DNA from: Paracamarosporium sp. OC-R06-R3
Lineage: Eukaryota; Ascomycota; Dothideomycetes; Pleosporales; Didymosphaeriaceae
Assembly (NCBI GenBank): GCA_019828545.1
Contig: JACVRA010000372.1
Coordinates: 1 to 17,500 of the forward strand
Direction of reading: 5' to 3'
DNA: 17,500 nt
Positions 1 to 10,969 of the stretch are shown in pieces. A program made the translations under genes and the position numbers. The notes beneath the pieces are model-generated. The model was not told where the DNA came from, searched no databases, and was given only the letters and a program-made list of their open reading frames with translations. Each line of letters starts with the position of its first letter. The stretch's first letter is position 1.

Positions 1-1125
1 CGACGTGCATTGACTGCCAAGACACGGTAGCGTTCGGATACTAGGCGCAGACTGAATGGAGTGATTTCACTAGCAAGATTACCAAACCAATGCTTTAAAA
101 AACCTGACGTTTGCTTATTCGTAGTGATCGTTAAACGGGAGTCGCTAAAAGAAGGTACTAGATATTTACAAGCATCAGAGGAACTCTTCACGATTATTGA
201 CGCGGGTCAGAACGTAACGCTATACACGTCAGATTACTTTGTGAACCCTTGAGCATGCATCAATCGGCACCAGTTCTGCAACCCTTTGAATGGAAGATGC
301 ACAAGATTGGACCTCTACAGTCCGACCGTTGGTGCGGCACAAAACGATCTGGAGTACAACGCAATGCAGTATGGAACAGTGTCGACTTTGTCACTTGAAC
401 GATATCTTTCCATGATTTCACAAAGTAAGCTACCTAGTACACATTCAAATTATCTTTCGCTAACATTTTGGAGGCTTTGGCAGACGAGGTAGCTCTGCGC
501 TTCGAGCATAGGAAGTTGTCTCGGGGCTCTATTCAGGCCCTCTCACCAAAGACCAGTGGAAAAAGGAGGCATGTACCCCAGCCCATTCCAATTACTAGAC
601 TCATAAACGTAGGATGAATACTAGTTCACCGCAGGCCTTAGCAAAGTACAGAAGTACTTCGTCGATTATGCTTCAGGGCCCAACAACGTCTTTAATAGTA
701 CGCCTATACCGAGGCCTTACGATGTACCACCGCGTCAGCTTTGCGAGAGCTAGATAATTAAGGCACCAAACAGCTCTAATACCACGTCCTTCTCTACGTT
801 GAGTCTAGCTATTATCCTTACAGTGGACGGTCTTATCATCCTCGCGCACATTATTCTCGAGTATGTCGCCACCAATGCCGTGCCCACTAAGAACGATGGG
901 CTGGTACAATGGGCGTTGGATGAAAAATTGCAACTCCAGTGTCTTGCATTTGAGAGTGCAGACGTGGGCTCATGGAATGCTGGAATAGGAGCTGTCCCCA
1001 CTATCAAACGCACGCAGACCTTCAGAATGGAGATTGGCGGAGAGAGAGGTCACCCGACCATGAAATTTACTGAGGATTCTGATGAAGAGCAAAATGCCCA
1101 AAGTAATAGGGTTATAGGTTTACAC
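1..1125 (+). pseudogene. Decayed fungal membrane/cell-surface protein gene, 5' end outside the window
   Basis: Fragments of one protein can be followed in order, mostly in frame 1. They include a Cys motif reading CINRHQFCNP (about 256-285), NDLEYNAMQYGTVSTLSLERYL (about 340-405), KYFVDYASGPNNVF (about 648-690), a single hydrophobic helix (about 800-865), and a juxtamembrane motif WALDEKLQLQCLAFE (about 910-955). I recognise this order from an unnamed fungal family with a large Cys-containing ectodomain, a C-terminal transmembrane helix and a short cytoplasmic tail. The frame is interrupted by stops at 250-252, 490-492, 604-606, 610-612, 622-624 and 751-753. Around 520-590 the family-like stretch (LTKDQWKKEA) lies in frame 2, so there are frameshifts as well. 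Similarity fades after about 1070, so the 3' limit is approximate; the last open stretch runs to 1425. The function of the family is unknown to me. Confidence 0.65.
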
Positions 1126-1669
1126 TCGAGGAGTTCAGTCATTCGGATCATTCAAGAGGTAATACTTCATGGAGTACGTGCTAGTTTAATGGGAGTGATA
1201 GAAGAAATAGATTTTTATATAGTTATAGATCGATTCGTTATAGTAGTATTAATCATCGTTCCCATTGTCGCTATCTACTTTGTCGTCGGCTTCACCACCA
1301 TTCCATCCGGCTGTAGTACCGGGCTAGTTCATAGGTATTGTGTTATACAACAACGCATGTTGACGGGCAAGATGTACAAACGGTCTCTCACGCCACTAGA
1401 TTTTGGTTTACGGCAGATGGTTTAGACCTTCCGGAGTCTCTACATAAGCAAAGAGGGAAGAGCGATGCCCCATGTGCGATAGAATTAATGCGATAGATCT
1501 GACGGAAGAATGAGTCGTCTCAGAAGTTGCTTCGATCAACATGGGCAGCGGTTCAATGTAGGAGCGCGTCTCTCACGCGTTACGCTATCTTAAAAAGGTG
1601 AGTCAACGCGTAACACTTGTTTTCCTCTTCCACAAGCATAATCGCCGCTTGCAGTGTCACCCCTTCAAT
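1126..1669. other. Intergenic region, nothing recognised
   Basis: This stretch follows the last recognisable part of the left-hand pseudogene. It contains an AT-rich block at about 1190-1260 and open frames without family-like features. It ends at the ATG of the next decayed gene. I see no RNA gene, repeat array or convincing promoter in it. Confidence 0.5.
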
Positions 1670-2264
1670 ATGGCAGACACCGATACTCTCGAGCTTCTCG
1701 CCGCTATCCAATCTGCCAACCTAGACCGGATCCGCGAGGTGTTGACTTCTTCAATTTGTCTAGATAATCAAAAGGCTTTCCAAGCGGCTTGCGAAAAACT
1801 CATTGTAGATGAAAGCGAGAGCTCCGAGGTCGACGACGAAAATAATGAGTAGTTTGCACCAGAAGTTGATGTTACGCCCAAGAAGAAAGCGACAGAAGCA
1901 GCATCATTCCCACAGGGAGGGACCAAGCGCAAGCGGTATGAAATATGTAGCCAGTGCGACGAAGAGTATGATGTAGTTGCCAACACCAAGAGCTCCTGTG
2001 TCTAGCATGTTGGTATTACGCTATACGTTAAAGCGTGGGGAATCATGTTAATCTGGACTGGTCGTAGGGTATCTTGAAGTCGATGACGACGAGGATTTTT
2101 GGGTAGACCATGACGAAGAATGTCACGGAGAAATTGATACTCCTGAGATGCATGAGGAGTATCCGGAGGGGTTCAAGTGGGATTGCTGTGAGCGGTTAGG
2201 AAATAAGAAAGGATGTAAGATAGGGCCTCATCGACCTAACGAGGTCAAGCGGGCAAGGCATTAA
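1670..2264 (+). pseudogene. Small Cys/His-rich fungal protein gene with two in-frame stops
   Basis: Exon 1 begins at ATG 1670 (MADTDTLELLAAIQSANLD...) and should continue to 2012. A 55-nt intron (2013-2067, GT...AG, phase 1) joins it to exon 2 (2068-2264), which ends at TAA. The spliced frame gives CSQCDEEYDV, then HVGYLEVDDDEDFW, VDHDEECHGEIDTPEM, EEYPEGFKWDCC and GCKIGPHRP. That is the Cys/His pattern of a common uncharacterised fungal family with a putative zinc-binding domain. TAG codons at 1850-1852 and 2003-2005 interrupt it. The second replaces the aromatic residue normally found between SCV and H; TGG to TAG would be one G-to-A change. Apart from the stops, the spacing of the conserved residues is kept, so decay looks recent. 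A strain difference or sequence error is the alternative. Confidence 0.6.
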
Positions 2265-3070
2265 GTAGCGGAGAAAGGCGCGTCCAAGCTATAGCTATAT
2301 GATGTTCCCACCGTGTGGAACCATCACTCCGACGAAGCAATTTTCTGTCCGTTTCTTGGTCTTCACCGCTGTCATCAGTTGCAACGCCCCATTCCTCATT
2401 ATCATTATCACCGTCGTCGTATCTGAAACTGGCATGACCGCACATTGTGTCCGAACAATAGCGAATGTTGAGCAGAACAGTAAATGAACCATGGTTGATG
2501 TTCGTCATATCATTCGTGATGGCGGTCAAAATACGGTGTATGTAGGAGCTACAAAGATTCGCGTATTCGTACTTTTTCCTGATCCGAGATATAAGCTGGG
2601 TGCACAACTTCAGTTGCATCAGAAAAGCTCGCTTTCCCAACTGTATTGATCAGGGTCTTTATCACTTGAGCACCGCTCCTATGATGCGTGCCAACTGTCG
2701 TACCCTCATGCCATCCGTAGGTTTGCGGTTGCAGATATTGATCTCCGCATTGAGCATCCAACAGTATGGCGCGTGTAATTTCATTAGCATTGTTACGTAT
2801 TTGAAGATCATCAATATATGTCAGAATGCGAAGGATTGGTTTAGGAAAATGGTTGTTTACTCGCAAAACGATAACGGCAATGGGAAGCTGGTTGGGTGGT
2901 TATGATCGCAAGTGTTTCAGATCCGAGTGCCAGATATACAGTGCCAGATTCTTGAAAGTTGAAAAGATGAAAGCGTCTATAGTCACGCCCTACTGTACAT
3001 CGTATTTTGTACAAGGTCGAGCAACCCTGTAACGCCTTCCTCGCCCTCCCGCTATTCACCTGTGGTATTC
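2265..3070. other. Intergenic region, nothing recognised
   Basis: Overlapping open frames of 60-131 codons exist on both strands, the longest on the minus strand at 2245-2640 and 2549-2866. None shows a motif, start context or intron structure that I can tie to a family. The region separates the decayed left end from the intact MIC10 gene and probably includes the MIC10 3' flank next to 3070. It may itself be degenerate coding DNA. Confidence 0.4.
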
Positions 3071-3588
3071 CTATGGCCTGATCACTCGGAGTCCATCTTT
3101 CGGGGGTGCCGCTGCTCGCTTGAATGACTTCTTGTTCGTTAGCCCGAGCCTCGTGTGCTCTGCGCTGTCTACTTACGCTATCGCATTCTTCCCAAGCTCG
3201 CCCAGCACCGAAACCGAGGCCAACCCATGCGGGCCACGCGCGTCGCTTGAAGAGGAGGACGGAGAAGACGACACCGAACCCGACGCCGAGGCCGGAGCGG
3301 ATGAGCATAGAGGAGAGGCAGCGGTCCCACTGCGGCAGATTCGTTAGCACACAACCTGAAGACGTAGGGTGAGCCGGGGTGTCGTATGAGCTATCCAAAG
3401 CCACAATTGACATGCAAGAGCATCCAAGCGCGGCAGAATGACTTGCGTAGCTTCGCTCCACCCATGGACAAGTAGGATGGGACCGGGAGAGGTACCTTCT
3501 CGTTGAGCAGAGCTTCGCTCATGGGGCGGGTGGTGCGTGGGATGGGCGCGACGGGCTGCGCGGCGGGCTCGGGGGTCTTGTCGGCCAT
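3071..3588 (-). CDS. MIC10: MICOS complex subunit Mic10
   Basis: Mic10 is a small inner-mitochondrial-membrane protein that oligomerises to bend the membrane at crista junctions in the MICOS complex. I read three exons, complement of 3588-3496, 3329-3177 and 3127-3071, giving 100 aa, the usual family size. Intron 1 (3330-3495, 166 nt) has a CTAAC branch site just before CCGCAG. Intron 2 (3128-3176, 49 nt) has a perfect GTAAGT donor. The N terminus (MADKTPEPAAQPVAP...) is polar and leads to MSEALLNEK-WDRCL. Two membrane segments, about residues 38-58 and 62-77, each carry the diagnostic GxGxGxG motif: G44/46/48/50 and G68/70/72/74. They are joined by the positive loop KRR (59-61) that Mic10 needs for its hairpin topology. 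The 3' end was chosen so that exon 3 restores the family sequence EECDSSFKRA; nearby alternative acceptors would change only a few residues. It is transcribed divergently from URB2. Confidence 0.9.
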
Positions 3589-3822
3589 GACGAAGCAAGC
3601 GGACGGGCAATTGACGTCTCCGGTACTTTCTTGGATGTGTTTGGGAGTGACGACGCGGGATGTTGTTGCGTTATGCCTGGCGTTGATGCGGAAAAGCTTC
3701 GGGAGAGCCCGAGCTTGGAAGGGCCCGTGCGCCAATTTTTCGAGAGGAAAGTGCTCCCCGCGACTTTCACTTCGCAAGTGCAGATGCCACCACTACTACC
3801 GTGACAGAAGCAGCAGGATAAG
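3589..3822. promoter_or_regulatory. Shared promoter region between MIC10 and URB2
   Basis: Only 234 bp separate the start codons of the divergent MIC10 (minus) and URB2 (plus) genes, so both 5' UTRs and core promoters must fit here. The stretch is GC-rich, with no obvious TATA box placed for either gene, which suits housekeeping promoters. Its role is inferred from position only. Confidence 0.6.
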
Positions 3823-6800
3823 ATGGACACGGCGGTCCAAGTAAGCTCTGGATATCTCTTGAAAACACAGCGTCTAACAGTGAGAGACAGGCTCCGACAC
3901 GCCCGCGGTTGCAAGCCATCAACCAGACGTATACCGACCTGCACGAGCAGATACGCCATGCCACACACATTATAGGCCTTCCCGATGACTGGGACGCTCT
4001 GGCGGGAGATGCGCGCTTGCACTTTGCCCCGCGCATAGTTCGTGCAAGGGCAGACTGGGTTCTGCGTTGGATTCTCGACAAATTGAAGGACACGGCAGAT
4101 GGTGGTGCACAGGCACGAGCAAGCGTCAAGGCGTGGAAGCTGCTTGAATGGATGATCGCGATTTTTCCAGTGTCTCGGTGCGCACCGCACCTGAGAGACG
4201 CTGGTTTCCTGACCATCTTGGAAAAGGTACTCGAAGAGAGATATGGCGGCGGTGCCACGCTCCAGCGGGAACCGGTGCAACAGGAAAGACATCCAAGAGA
4301 CGACTCAAGCGAAACGATACAGGAGGATTTACAGCCTTCGCGAAAGCGAAAGCGTGGCTCCGGCGCAAGCACACCTTCCAAGAGAGCCGCCGTTGAATTA
4401 GGCGGCTCGGTAGCTCTATTCGACGCTGTGAGAGCTACAGTCCGATCCATACGACACAAACACGATGCGCAAGGAAAGAGCGAAGAGTCGATCCAATCGG
4501 AGCACATGAAGATGGTCTTGAGGACAGAAAGCGCACAGGCAGCCCGAGTCCTCAAGAACTGGCTGAACGCGGTTCAGCGTATCCATTCGATAAGACAGGA
4601 TACATCGGAAGACTTCGACTATTTAGATCTTTCATTAGTCGTGGATATTTGGGAGCTGCGATCTGTCGATATCCAGGATGACTCTAGTGCATCTCTGGAT
4701 CAATTCTCGACCGAGTGCCTTATACCAAGCTTGCTCCTCTTGCAAATGCTACATCAGCCAGCTCTTGGTGACTTGAGACCGATTGAGCCCAAAATCTTTG
4801 GGGATACTCTACTCGCCTTGGAGCGATTGGTCGCTAAACACATCCTTATTCCGTCACGGACAGCTTTCTTCAATGCTTCGAACGACACAGGCGCGAAGCA
4901 ACCCGATACTACGCCAGGAAGGGCAGAGCTTTTGGCTAGCAGTCTGGTACCACTCAGCGCCAAGCTCCTTGAAGCGGCTCAAATTCAGGATACTGGTGAA
5001 GAACTACCAGCTTACTATACACCCCTGTTTGCCGCAGTCCCACACTTGCTCCATCTTGTCGTTCGTTCTTCTCCAGCACGTACACCAAAAACTAGGACTA
5101 CAGAGAGGTCCTGGATACAGGCCTCACTGATAACCCTTGTACAGTGCCTGGGGTGCTCATTGGCACCTCCGGAATTCGCTGCCCCTAAGGCTTCCATTGC
5201 CGCAATCGAGAAGTGCCTTGATATTCTAGCTTCACACAATGTCAGTGTAGATGCACAGATCCTCAGAAATCTTTTCTGGTTTCATTCTGGCCTTAAATAC
5301 CCGCTTCATCAGAAGAAGGTTCTAAACTGGTCGCTCATTGCAGCCCTAGTCCATACTGATTCGTCCATCTTCTTAGCCGACCCGAAATCGGCGACCTTAT
5401 CTGAGGAAAGACCAGTCAATCTCGCCGCATTCCTCTTTGAGCATATTTCTACTTTCAAATTCGAAACCCGCAAGGTAAACCATGAAGACAGAATGGATGT
5501 CGATGACAGTGATCATGCAGGATCCGTACCTATAGTTCAAGAGCCGAGCACGATCTTCTCAAGAAAAGACATGGTAAAGAAGATCATCGTTCCTGTTATG
5601 CATGCCTTTGCACGGAATCGCCAGCTACTTGGGTTCATCGAATTATGGGACGATGAGCTCCGCAGGACAGCACTAGCTACTCGAGACGCCTTGGCAGAAC
5701 TGCAACCTAGAATCTGGGAAGACCGTGACCTTGTTTTGGCTTTCGCAGCTACTTGCGAGCAGTCCTTAACCCTTGCCCAGATATCGACATTGTTCCAAAC
5801 TCATGCCACGCGATTGGAGCAATATACCAAGAAACATCCCAAGAAGGCGCTTAGCAGTGCTGTTATTATCCAAGCGATACTTTATTCCGTCAAGTCGGAC
5901 GAGCTTATCGAGGTGCTACGGCCAACCATGGTCTCCGTATGGAAAACTTACCAGGCGTGGGTTCAACACGACGGCCCAAGTCAGTCTATAGCTCTCGAGA
6001 TGGCTTGGACATCCCTTTGTTTCCTCTTGGGGCATCTATGGCCAATCCACCTTCATGAATCTGCAGCCCTGCAGAAAGAGTTCGTTCGACCGTTGCTAGA
6101 AAGAGCGTCTAAGGATGTTGTCTCAGCGCGCAAGGAGGAACCCAATCGACGTCTCCAGCCATCTTGTCGTACAGCTGCTGTTGTATTTGTATTTGTCGCT
6201 TGCGATCATCTCTCTACCTTGCCTGATACAGCGGAACTTATCGAGAAGAGGTTGCAAAAGACCTTGAAAGCCATCTCTCCCGGCCAGTTGGAAACTCAGG
6301 AAATCGGCATGACTGTAGAACTGTTATGCGCGGAATATGCGCAGCTACTCTCCTCCCTAGGTCCAGAAAATGCCCAGAAGGTGCTATCCCGGCTATTCAA
6401 AACAGTTTCTGATCTAGACGCTCAAGTGAGCATCCCGCTGATCGAGTCAATTTCGGGTTCTATATTCCAGCAAGGAAATGCTGTTGTTGAAGCCGCATTT
6501 ACCTCTGTACTTCTGCACAGTGTGGATCAGGCCGATGAGTCCCTACGTACGAGATCTTTATGTGCTCTTCTGCAGGTATCCCCCTCATCTCTTTCGCGGG
6601 AGCAGAGGGAGGCCATATTGGACAAGCTTCTAGGACTGTTCACAACTTCACCTAAAACTCCAGCGCTGTTACTCAATATCATGGTTCACCTGATGCAGGT
6701 TCCGAATGCTACTGCGAAGATTTCGTCGGATAGTAAAGCGTTGTTCGGCATTGCACAGTCCTTGCATGAATCCCAAATGGAACTACCTCCTGCCACCCAG

Positions 6801-8315
6801 CTATTGCAGCACCTAGTGCAATTAACTCTCGGCCACCTCATCCCGAATAAAGATCAAGCACAGAACAAAATTTTCTTCGAGCAGTATAGGGACAAAGTTA
6901 CCTCTTCGCTAAATAAACCGAAGACATGTTCTCCCGCAAGGATATCTGTCCTCTGCGGAACACTGCTTGCAACACATGATACAGGACCTCTCTTGCCTCC
7001 TGCGCAGTTTCTCGACTTTCTCAACGTATGCCTAAGAGACTGGACTGTCTCACAAGAGTCGGTATTAAACGCTTACAATCAAATGCCCCTCCCGGTGTTG
7101 CGCAAGAATAAGGACCTTCTTGGTGTAGCACAAGAACACCTTCGACAATGGATTAGTCTCCAAGGCTCTCCCAAGGGCTCTCTTGAAGACTCTTTAGTAG
7201 GTGCTGGGGTAGTTTCGACTGATTTATGGCCTACTGCTTTTGTCGCCATCGCAAAATACCAGCTTTATCAGCTATTTGGGGGCACGGAGTGGCTTCTCAA
7301 GCTTGCTTCAAATCTGCTTCGAAATCCATCACTACAGCAATACAGTCCATCCATTCTGCAATGCATAGGAGAGACACTGGCGTCTCTAGAGGTCTCGGAG
7401 AAACTGCTTTGTATACACTACTGCGTCTCGCTCGGGAACGATGGGACACCACCCCAGATTGCTTACCAGTTGGTTCACGTTATAATATCTACCATGGACG
7501 ACAAACAGGCCGTCGGATCCGATCTCGAGGTGCAACAAATGGCTCTATTACCCCAGATTTGTTCTCTCTTGGGCAAGGTCAAGGACGATGCAACGTTCAA
7601 CGCCTTACTGGACAGCATCAACACCATAATCTTACATAAACCCAACATGACCTCTCAGCATAATATTGAGTGTGTCCTGGCAGTCCTCCTTAAAGTAGCC
7701 ACACGTAGTAGTCCCCGCCTCTCCCCTGCTCATGCGCCCGCGATCTATATGCGCCTCTGCGAGACAACGCGCCTCGTTTTGCTTCTCCACCGTAGCCGAC
7801 TTGGAGGCCGGTTTCACATCCTTCTCCCGCTATTTCAGAGTCTTCTCCTCTGCCTATTCATTCCCAACCTCAACCGCGGCGCAGCTCTTCCTCCCTGGCT
7901 CGACTCCCTCTCGCTCGCGAACCCCAGCCGCCTTACGGCCACCAATGCTGCTCAATATACCCATTTACTCAGCACACTCTGCTCACCAACTCAATCATCG
8001 GTGCAACGGATGCGTAGCGCCACTACACTCAACGACCCCATCAAAGTTGCGCGCGAGTACGCATCACAGTACGTATTCCCGCTGTTGAGCTCGTTCTGCC
8101 GGTTCCAATTATATGGCAGGCTGGATGCGGAAGTCCGAGAGAAGTTAATGCCAGGTATTTGGGAAGTTGTGAGTGTGGGACAACTAACCAAAGAGGCTAT
8201 TGATGCTATGTTCGCGGGTCTGGGCAAAAGCGAGAGGGACGTTTGGAGAGGAGTATGGGGAGAGTGGGTGAGGGTGCATGGTCGTAAAGAACGAAGGGTC
8301 AAAAAAGAGGTGTAA
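3823..8315 (+). CDS. URB2: Nucleolar ribosome biogenesis protein Urb2/Npa2
   Basis: Urb2 (Npa2) is a nucleolar protein of early pre-60S particles, needed for processing of 27S pre-rRNA in the large-subunit pathway. I read two exons, 3823-3840 and 3891-8315, giving 1480 aa. The six-codon exon 1 (MDTAVQ) ends at a GTAAGC donor. The 50-nt intron (3841-3890) has a CTAAC branch site at 3874-3878 and ends in CAG. This joins in frame to APTRPRLQAINQTYTDLHEQI, the conserved N-terminal motif of fungal Urb2; without the first exon there is no ATG here. The rest is a long alpha-helical, repeat-like protein. It has a basic NLS-like stretch (RKRKRG, near residue 155), an acidic insert (MDVDDSD, near residue 535) and the Urb2/Npa2 C-terminal domain in about the last 240 residues (CETTRLVLLLHRSRLGGRFH... 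YVFPLLSSFCRFQL). The tail is basic (GRKERRVKKEV). Length and layout suit the family, and the 4.4-kb frame has no lesion. Confidence 0.9.
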
Positions 8316-8874
8316 GATAGTTTAGTATTTGTATACATCAAGCGCAAGCTACTCAGGCAGCGAAGTTCAATCAAACCCAAGATACTCAAGGTTTACATAA
8401 AGGACAAATGCTCTGAAATACGAAATGGTCGTTTGTGGTACCCTTTGTAAGAGCGACATGCGAGCCTTTTCTAGAAACTTCTTCCGTCAGTACGGGAATG
8501 ATGACAAGGTAATGCAGTCCAACTGCTTGGTACATTATGCATACACAACCACGGTTATGCTTATCTACGCCTGATACCAACGAACTCTGTAATGAGAGGC
8601 AGGTAGGTAATACCGGGTACACCACTGGGGCTGTGGAGATGAAGAAATGAGGCAATCGAAGAAATAATGAAGAGAAGTATGATACGTAATAACATTCGAA
8701 CACGCATAAAATTCTCGCAAATAGCGTGCGCAACTATGAACAACAAGCGACCCGCAGGTCTGGTATCATTTCCTTCCTGGAATTTCACGGTTCCATCTCA
8801 ATATCCTCGTTCTTGTACTCTTCCATAGAAAGCCAGCGATACACATGCCACGTCCACGATTAGAGGACTTCCTC
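8316..8874. other. Convergent intergenic region (3' ends of URB2 and the permease)
   Basis: This 559-bp stretch lies between two convergent genes and should contain both 3' UTRs and polyadenylation signals. Two overlapping minus-strand open frames (8386-8733 and 8561-8788) have no recognisable features, and I treat them as chance. I see no RNA gene or repeat. Confidence 0.5.
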
Positions 8875-10969
8875 TCAGAGTTTGTCCTCTTCACTAGAAA
8901 CGTGCCTCTTTAATGGCGCTTTCGCACTCCCACCAGCCATGACTTCCTCATCGTAATGACCCTCCTCGTCATTGCTCGTGTTCGCTGTGAAGTCATCGCC
9001 AATCATATCGCCCACTTCCAACCACGTCTCACTGGTTGCCGGAATAGGCGACAACTTGCAAAGGCTCCAGTATATCACTGCAGCGACTCCAAATCCAGCG
9101 AAGTAATTTAAGTCGTAGATGTGCTGTGCTGCGACGGGAACCTGCCGTCCGATTGCGCCTGCAAAGCCGACCACGTTGATGGCAATACCTGCGATGTACG
9201 CAGCATATGCACGCCAGTGGAAGCCGAAAGTGTAGTAATATGGCGCTGTCTTCTTGCCGGAATACAGGTCGTGAATTTGTAGATAGCCCTTGCGCACAAT
9301 ATAGTAGTCGCATATCATGACGCCAGCGATGGAAGACAGGAAAACGGAGTATGCGGAGAGATAAGTGGTGAAGTTGTTACTACTCGACAGAAGGTGCCAA
9401 GGGCACATAACGAGGCCGACGAGCGCGCATATATAAGCGCCGCGGCGGATGTTAATCCAGCGTGGGGCGAGGGCCGTCATGTCTGTGCCTGCAGAGACGG
9501 AGTTCGCCGCAATGTTGGTACCGAGTTGAGCGAGTGTGAAGGCAAGAGCAATGATGAAAACGCCAAAGCGTTGGCCCGAACCTCCATTCTCGTTGAGGAA
9601 ATTCTCGAGGAGGTCGAGAGGGTCCCAGATGGGTTTGCCACCGAAGATGACTGTCGACGAGGATGAAACAATGATTCCAATGAAACTTGTAATGGCAAAC
9701 CCAACCGGAATGGTAACGAGCTGAGGTAGGAATGCGTCACTCGGTTTGCGTGCGAAACGAGCGAAATCTGGGTCGTTGACAATGAGTGTCGCAAAGTTTG
9801 CAATTGCAGACATAATCCCTTTGATCATGAGCCAGGCCAGGGCGGAGCCGTGTTTGGTACCAGGTTGGTGTACGATAGGACCGATGCCCTTTGCACGGAC
9901 AATGGCCCAGATGAAGAAGGCAATGCCCGCAGTGGGCACAAAGTAAGCCTTAACAGTGAACAGATGGCGAATCTTGTGGACCGGGAACCATAGAGCGGGT
10001 AGCGAACCGACCCAGAAGAGGAAGAAGGAGACAAAGGCCACTGTGTTGGTGCCTGAGCTAGGAATGCCATTTTTGATGCCACCGTCACCGGTGTCGTTGC
10101 GCCAGTCGTTCCAGATGCTGCGGATCATAAGGTAGACGCAGGTTCCACCAATCCATCCTTGTACACCGTACCAGATGCAGGCCATGGCTGCTCGGTTGAA
10201 CACAGGCCACAACGCACCCCAAATCCCGAAGGACGAGCGGCTGACGACGGGGAAAGATATGTGATATGTTGCACCGATGCGGCCAGTGAGACAAACAAAG
10301 CATGCTGCAATTGAGTAGCCGAGCTGTTTGTAGGTTAGATACGCCATGACAAACGCAGCAAGAACGAGTGCATCTTACCCATACGCAAATCCAACTTTGC
10401 CACCATGACAGTCCGTCGGCGATGTTGCTGCCCGAGATCATCCATGTGTTGATGTTGAACGAGTCAGCTGGACGGTGTTAGCAGCGTGCGCATGAAAAGA
10501 AGTCACACAATCAGGCCGAGTAACACGCACCAATCCAAAACCCGACAAAATTCCAGGCTCCCCATTGCCTCCGCGCGCGTTCGACTGGTTTCAAGTCATG
10601 GTTGCTGTGAGAAGGTAAGGATCCGGCTAACTGGAACATACATGGATGGACTTACTACAGCATGAGCTGCGCTGTTGTCAAGTTTGGGTCATTGTCTACG
10701 GCGAGCTTGTCGGTCCAACGAGCGAGTTTTGATTCCCTCAGTTTCTCCATGATGTTCCAGGGAAGGCAGCAGGCCGGTTCGTCGCTGCTGTGAAATTGAT
10801 GCGCCGCTGCGACCGGGGCATACTTATACACGGGGCTCGAGCTGCTACTACTACGCGACTGATAGCCCCCGGCGGTAAGAGAATGACGTGGGGAAAATGG
10901 TCCTGAAGGGACTGTGTGGGGCGGTCGCCCGTCTCCCTTCAACAGCGGTTTGCGTTCTGGATCCAGCAT
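8875..10969 (-). CDS. NCS1 family permease, Fur type (uracil/allantoin/purine-related uptake)
   Basis: This is a proton-coupled plasma-membrane transporter of the nucleobase-cation-symport-1 family, Fur subgroup (yeast Fur4 and Dal4, Aspergillus Fur proteins). Four exons, complement of 10969-10656, 10604-10531, 10467-10379 and 10323-8875, give 641 aa. The introns are 51, 63 and 55 nt; the last two have CTAAC branch sites. All joins restore family sequence: ...[39 protein letters not shown], and [20 protein letters not shown]. Further signatures are the segment [25 protein letters not shown], the helix [23 protein letters not shown], and [11 protein letters not shown]. About 12 membrane segments fit between residues 120 and 580. 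The cytosolic N tail (about 105 aa, Ser-rich) and acidic C tail are typical; a lysine near the C end (PLKRH) could serve endocytic ubiquitination. Substrate cannot be fixed by eye: uracil or allantoin is likeliest. Confidence 0.88.

Noticed and set aside
1190..1260. AT-rich block as a satellite or microsatellite
   Set aside because: No regular repeat unit is visible; it is only AT-rich.
799..1425. A 208-codon plus-strand frame as an intact small membrane protein
   Set aside because: Its first half is the transmembrane and juxtamembrane part of a larger family protein whose upstream parts are visible before it with stops; the second half is low-complexity and unlike the family.
3519..4555. 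Long minus-strand frames over the URB2 promoter and 5' end (3519-4292 and 3767-4555)
   Set aside because: They run antisense to well-supported MIC10 and URB2 coding sequence and show no family features.
8386..8788. Two overlapping minus-strand frames between URB2 and the permease
   Set aside because: They are short, lack motifs and lie in expected 3' UTR space of two convergent genes.
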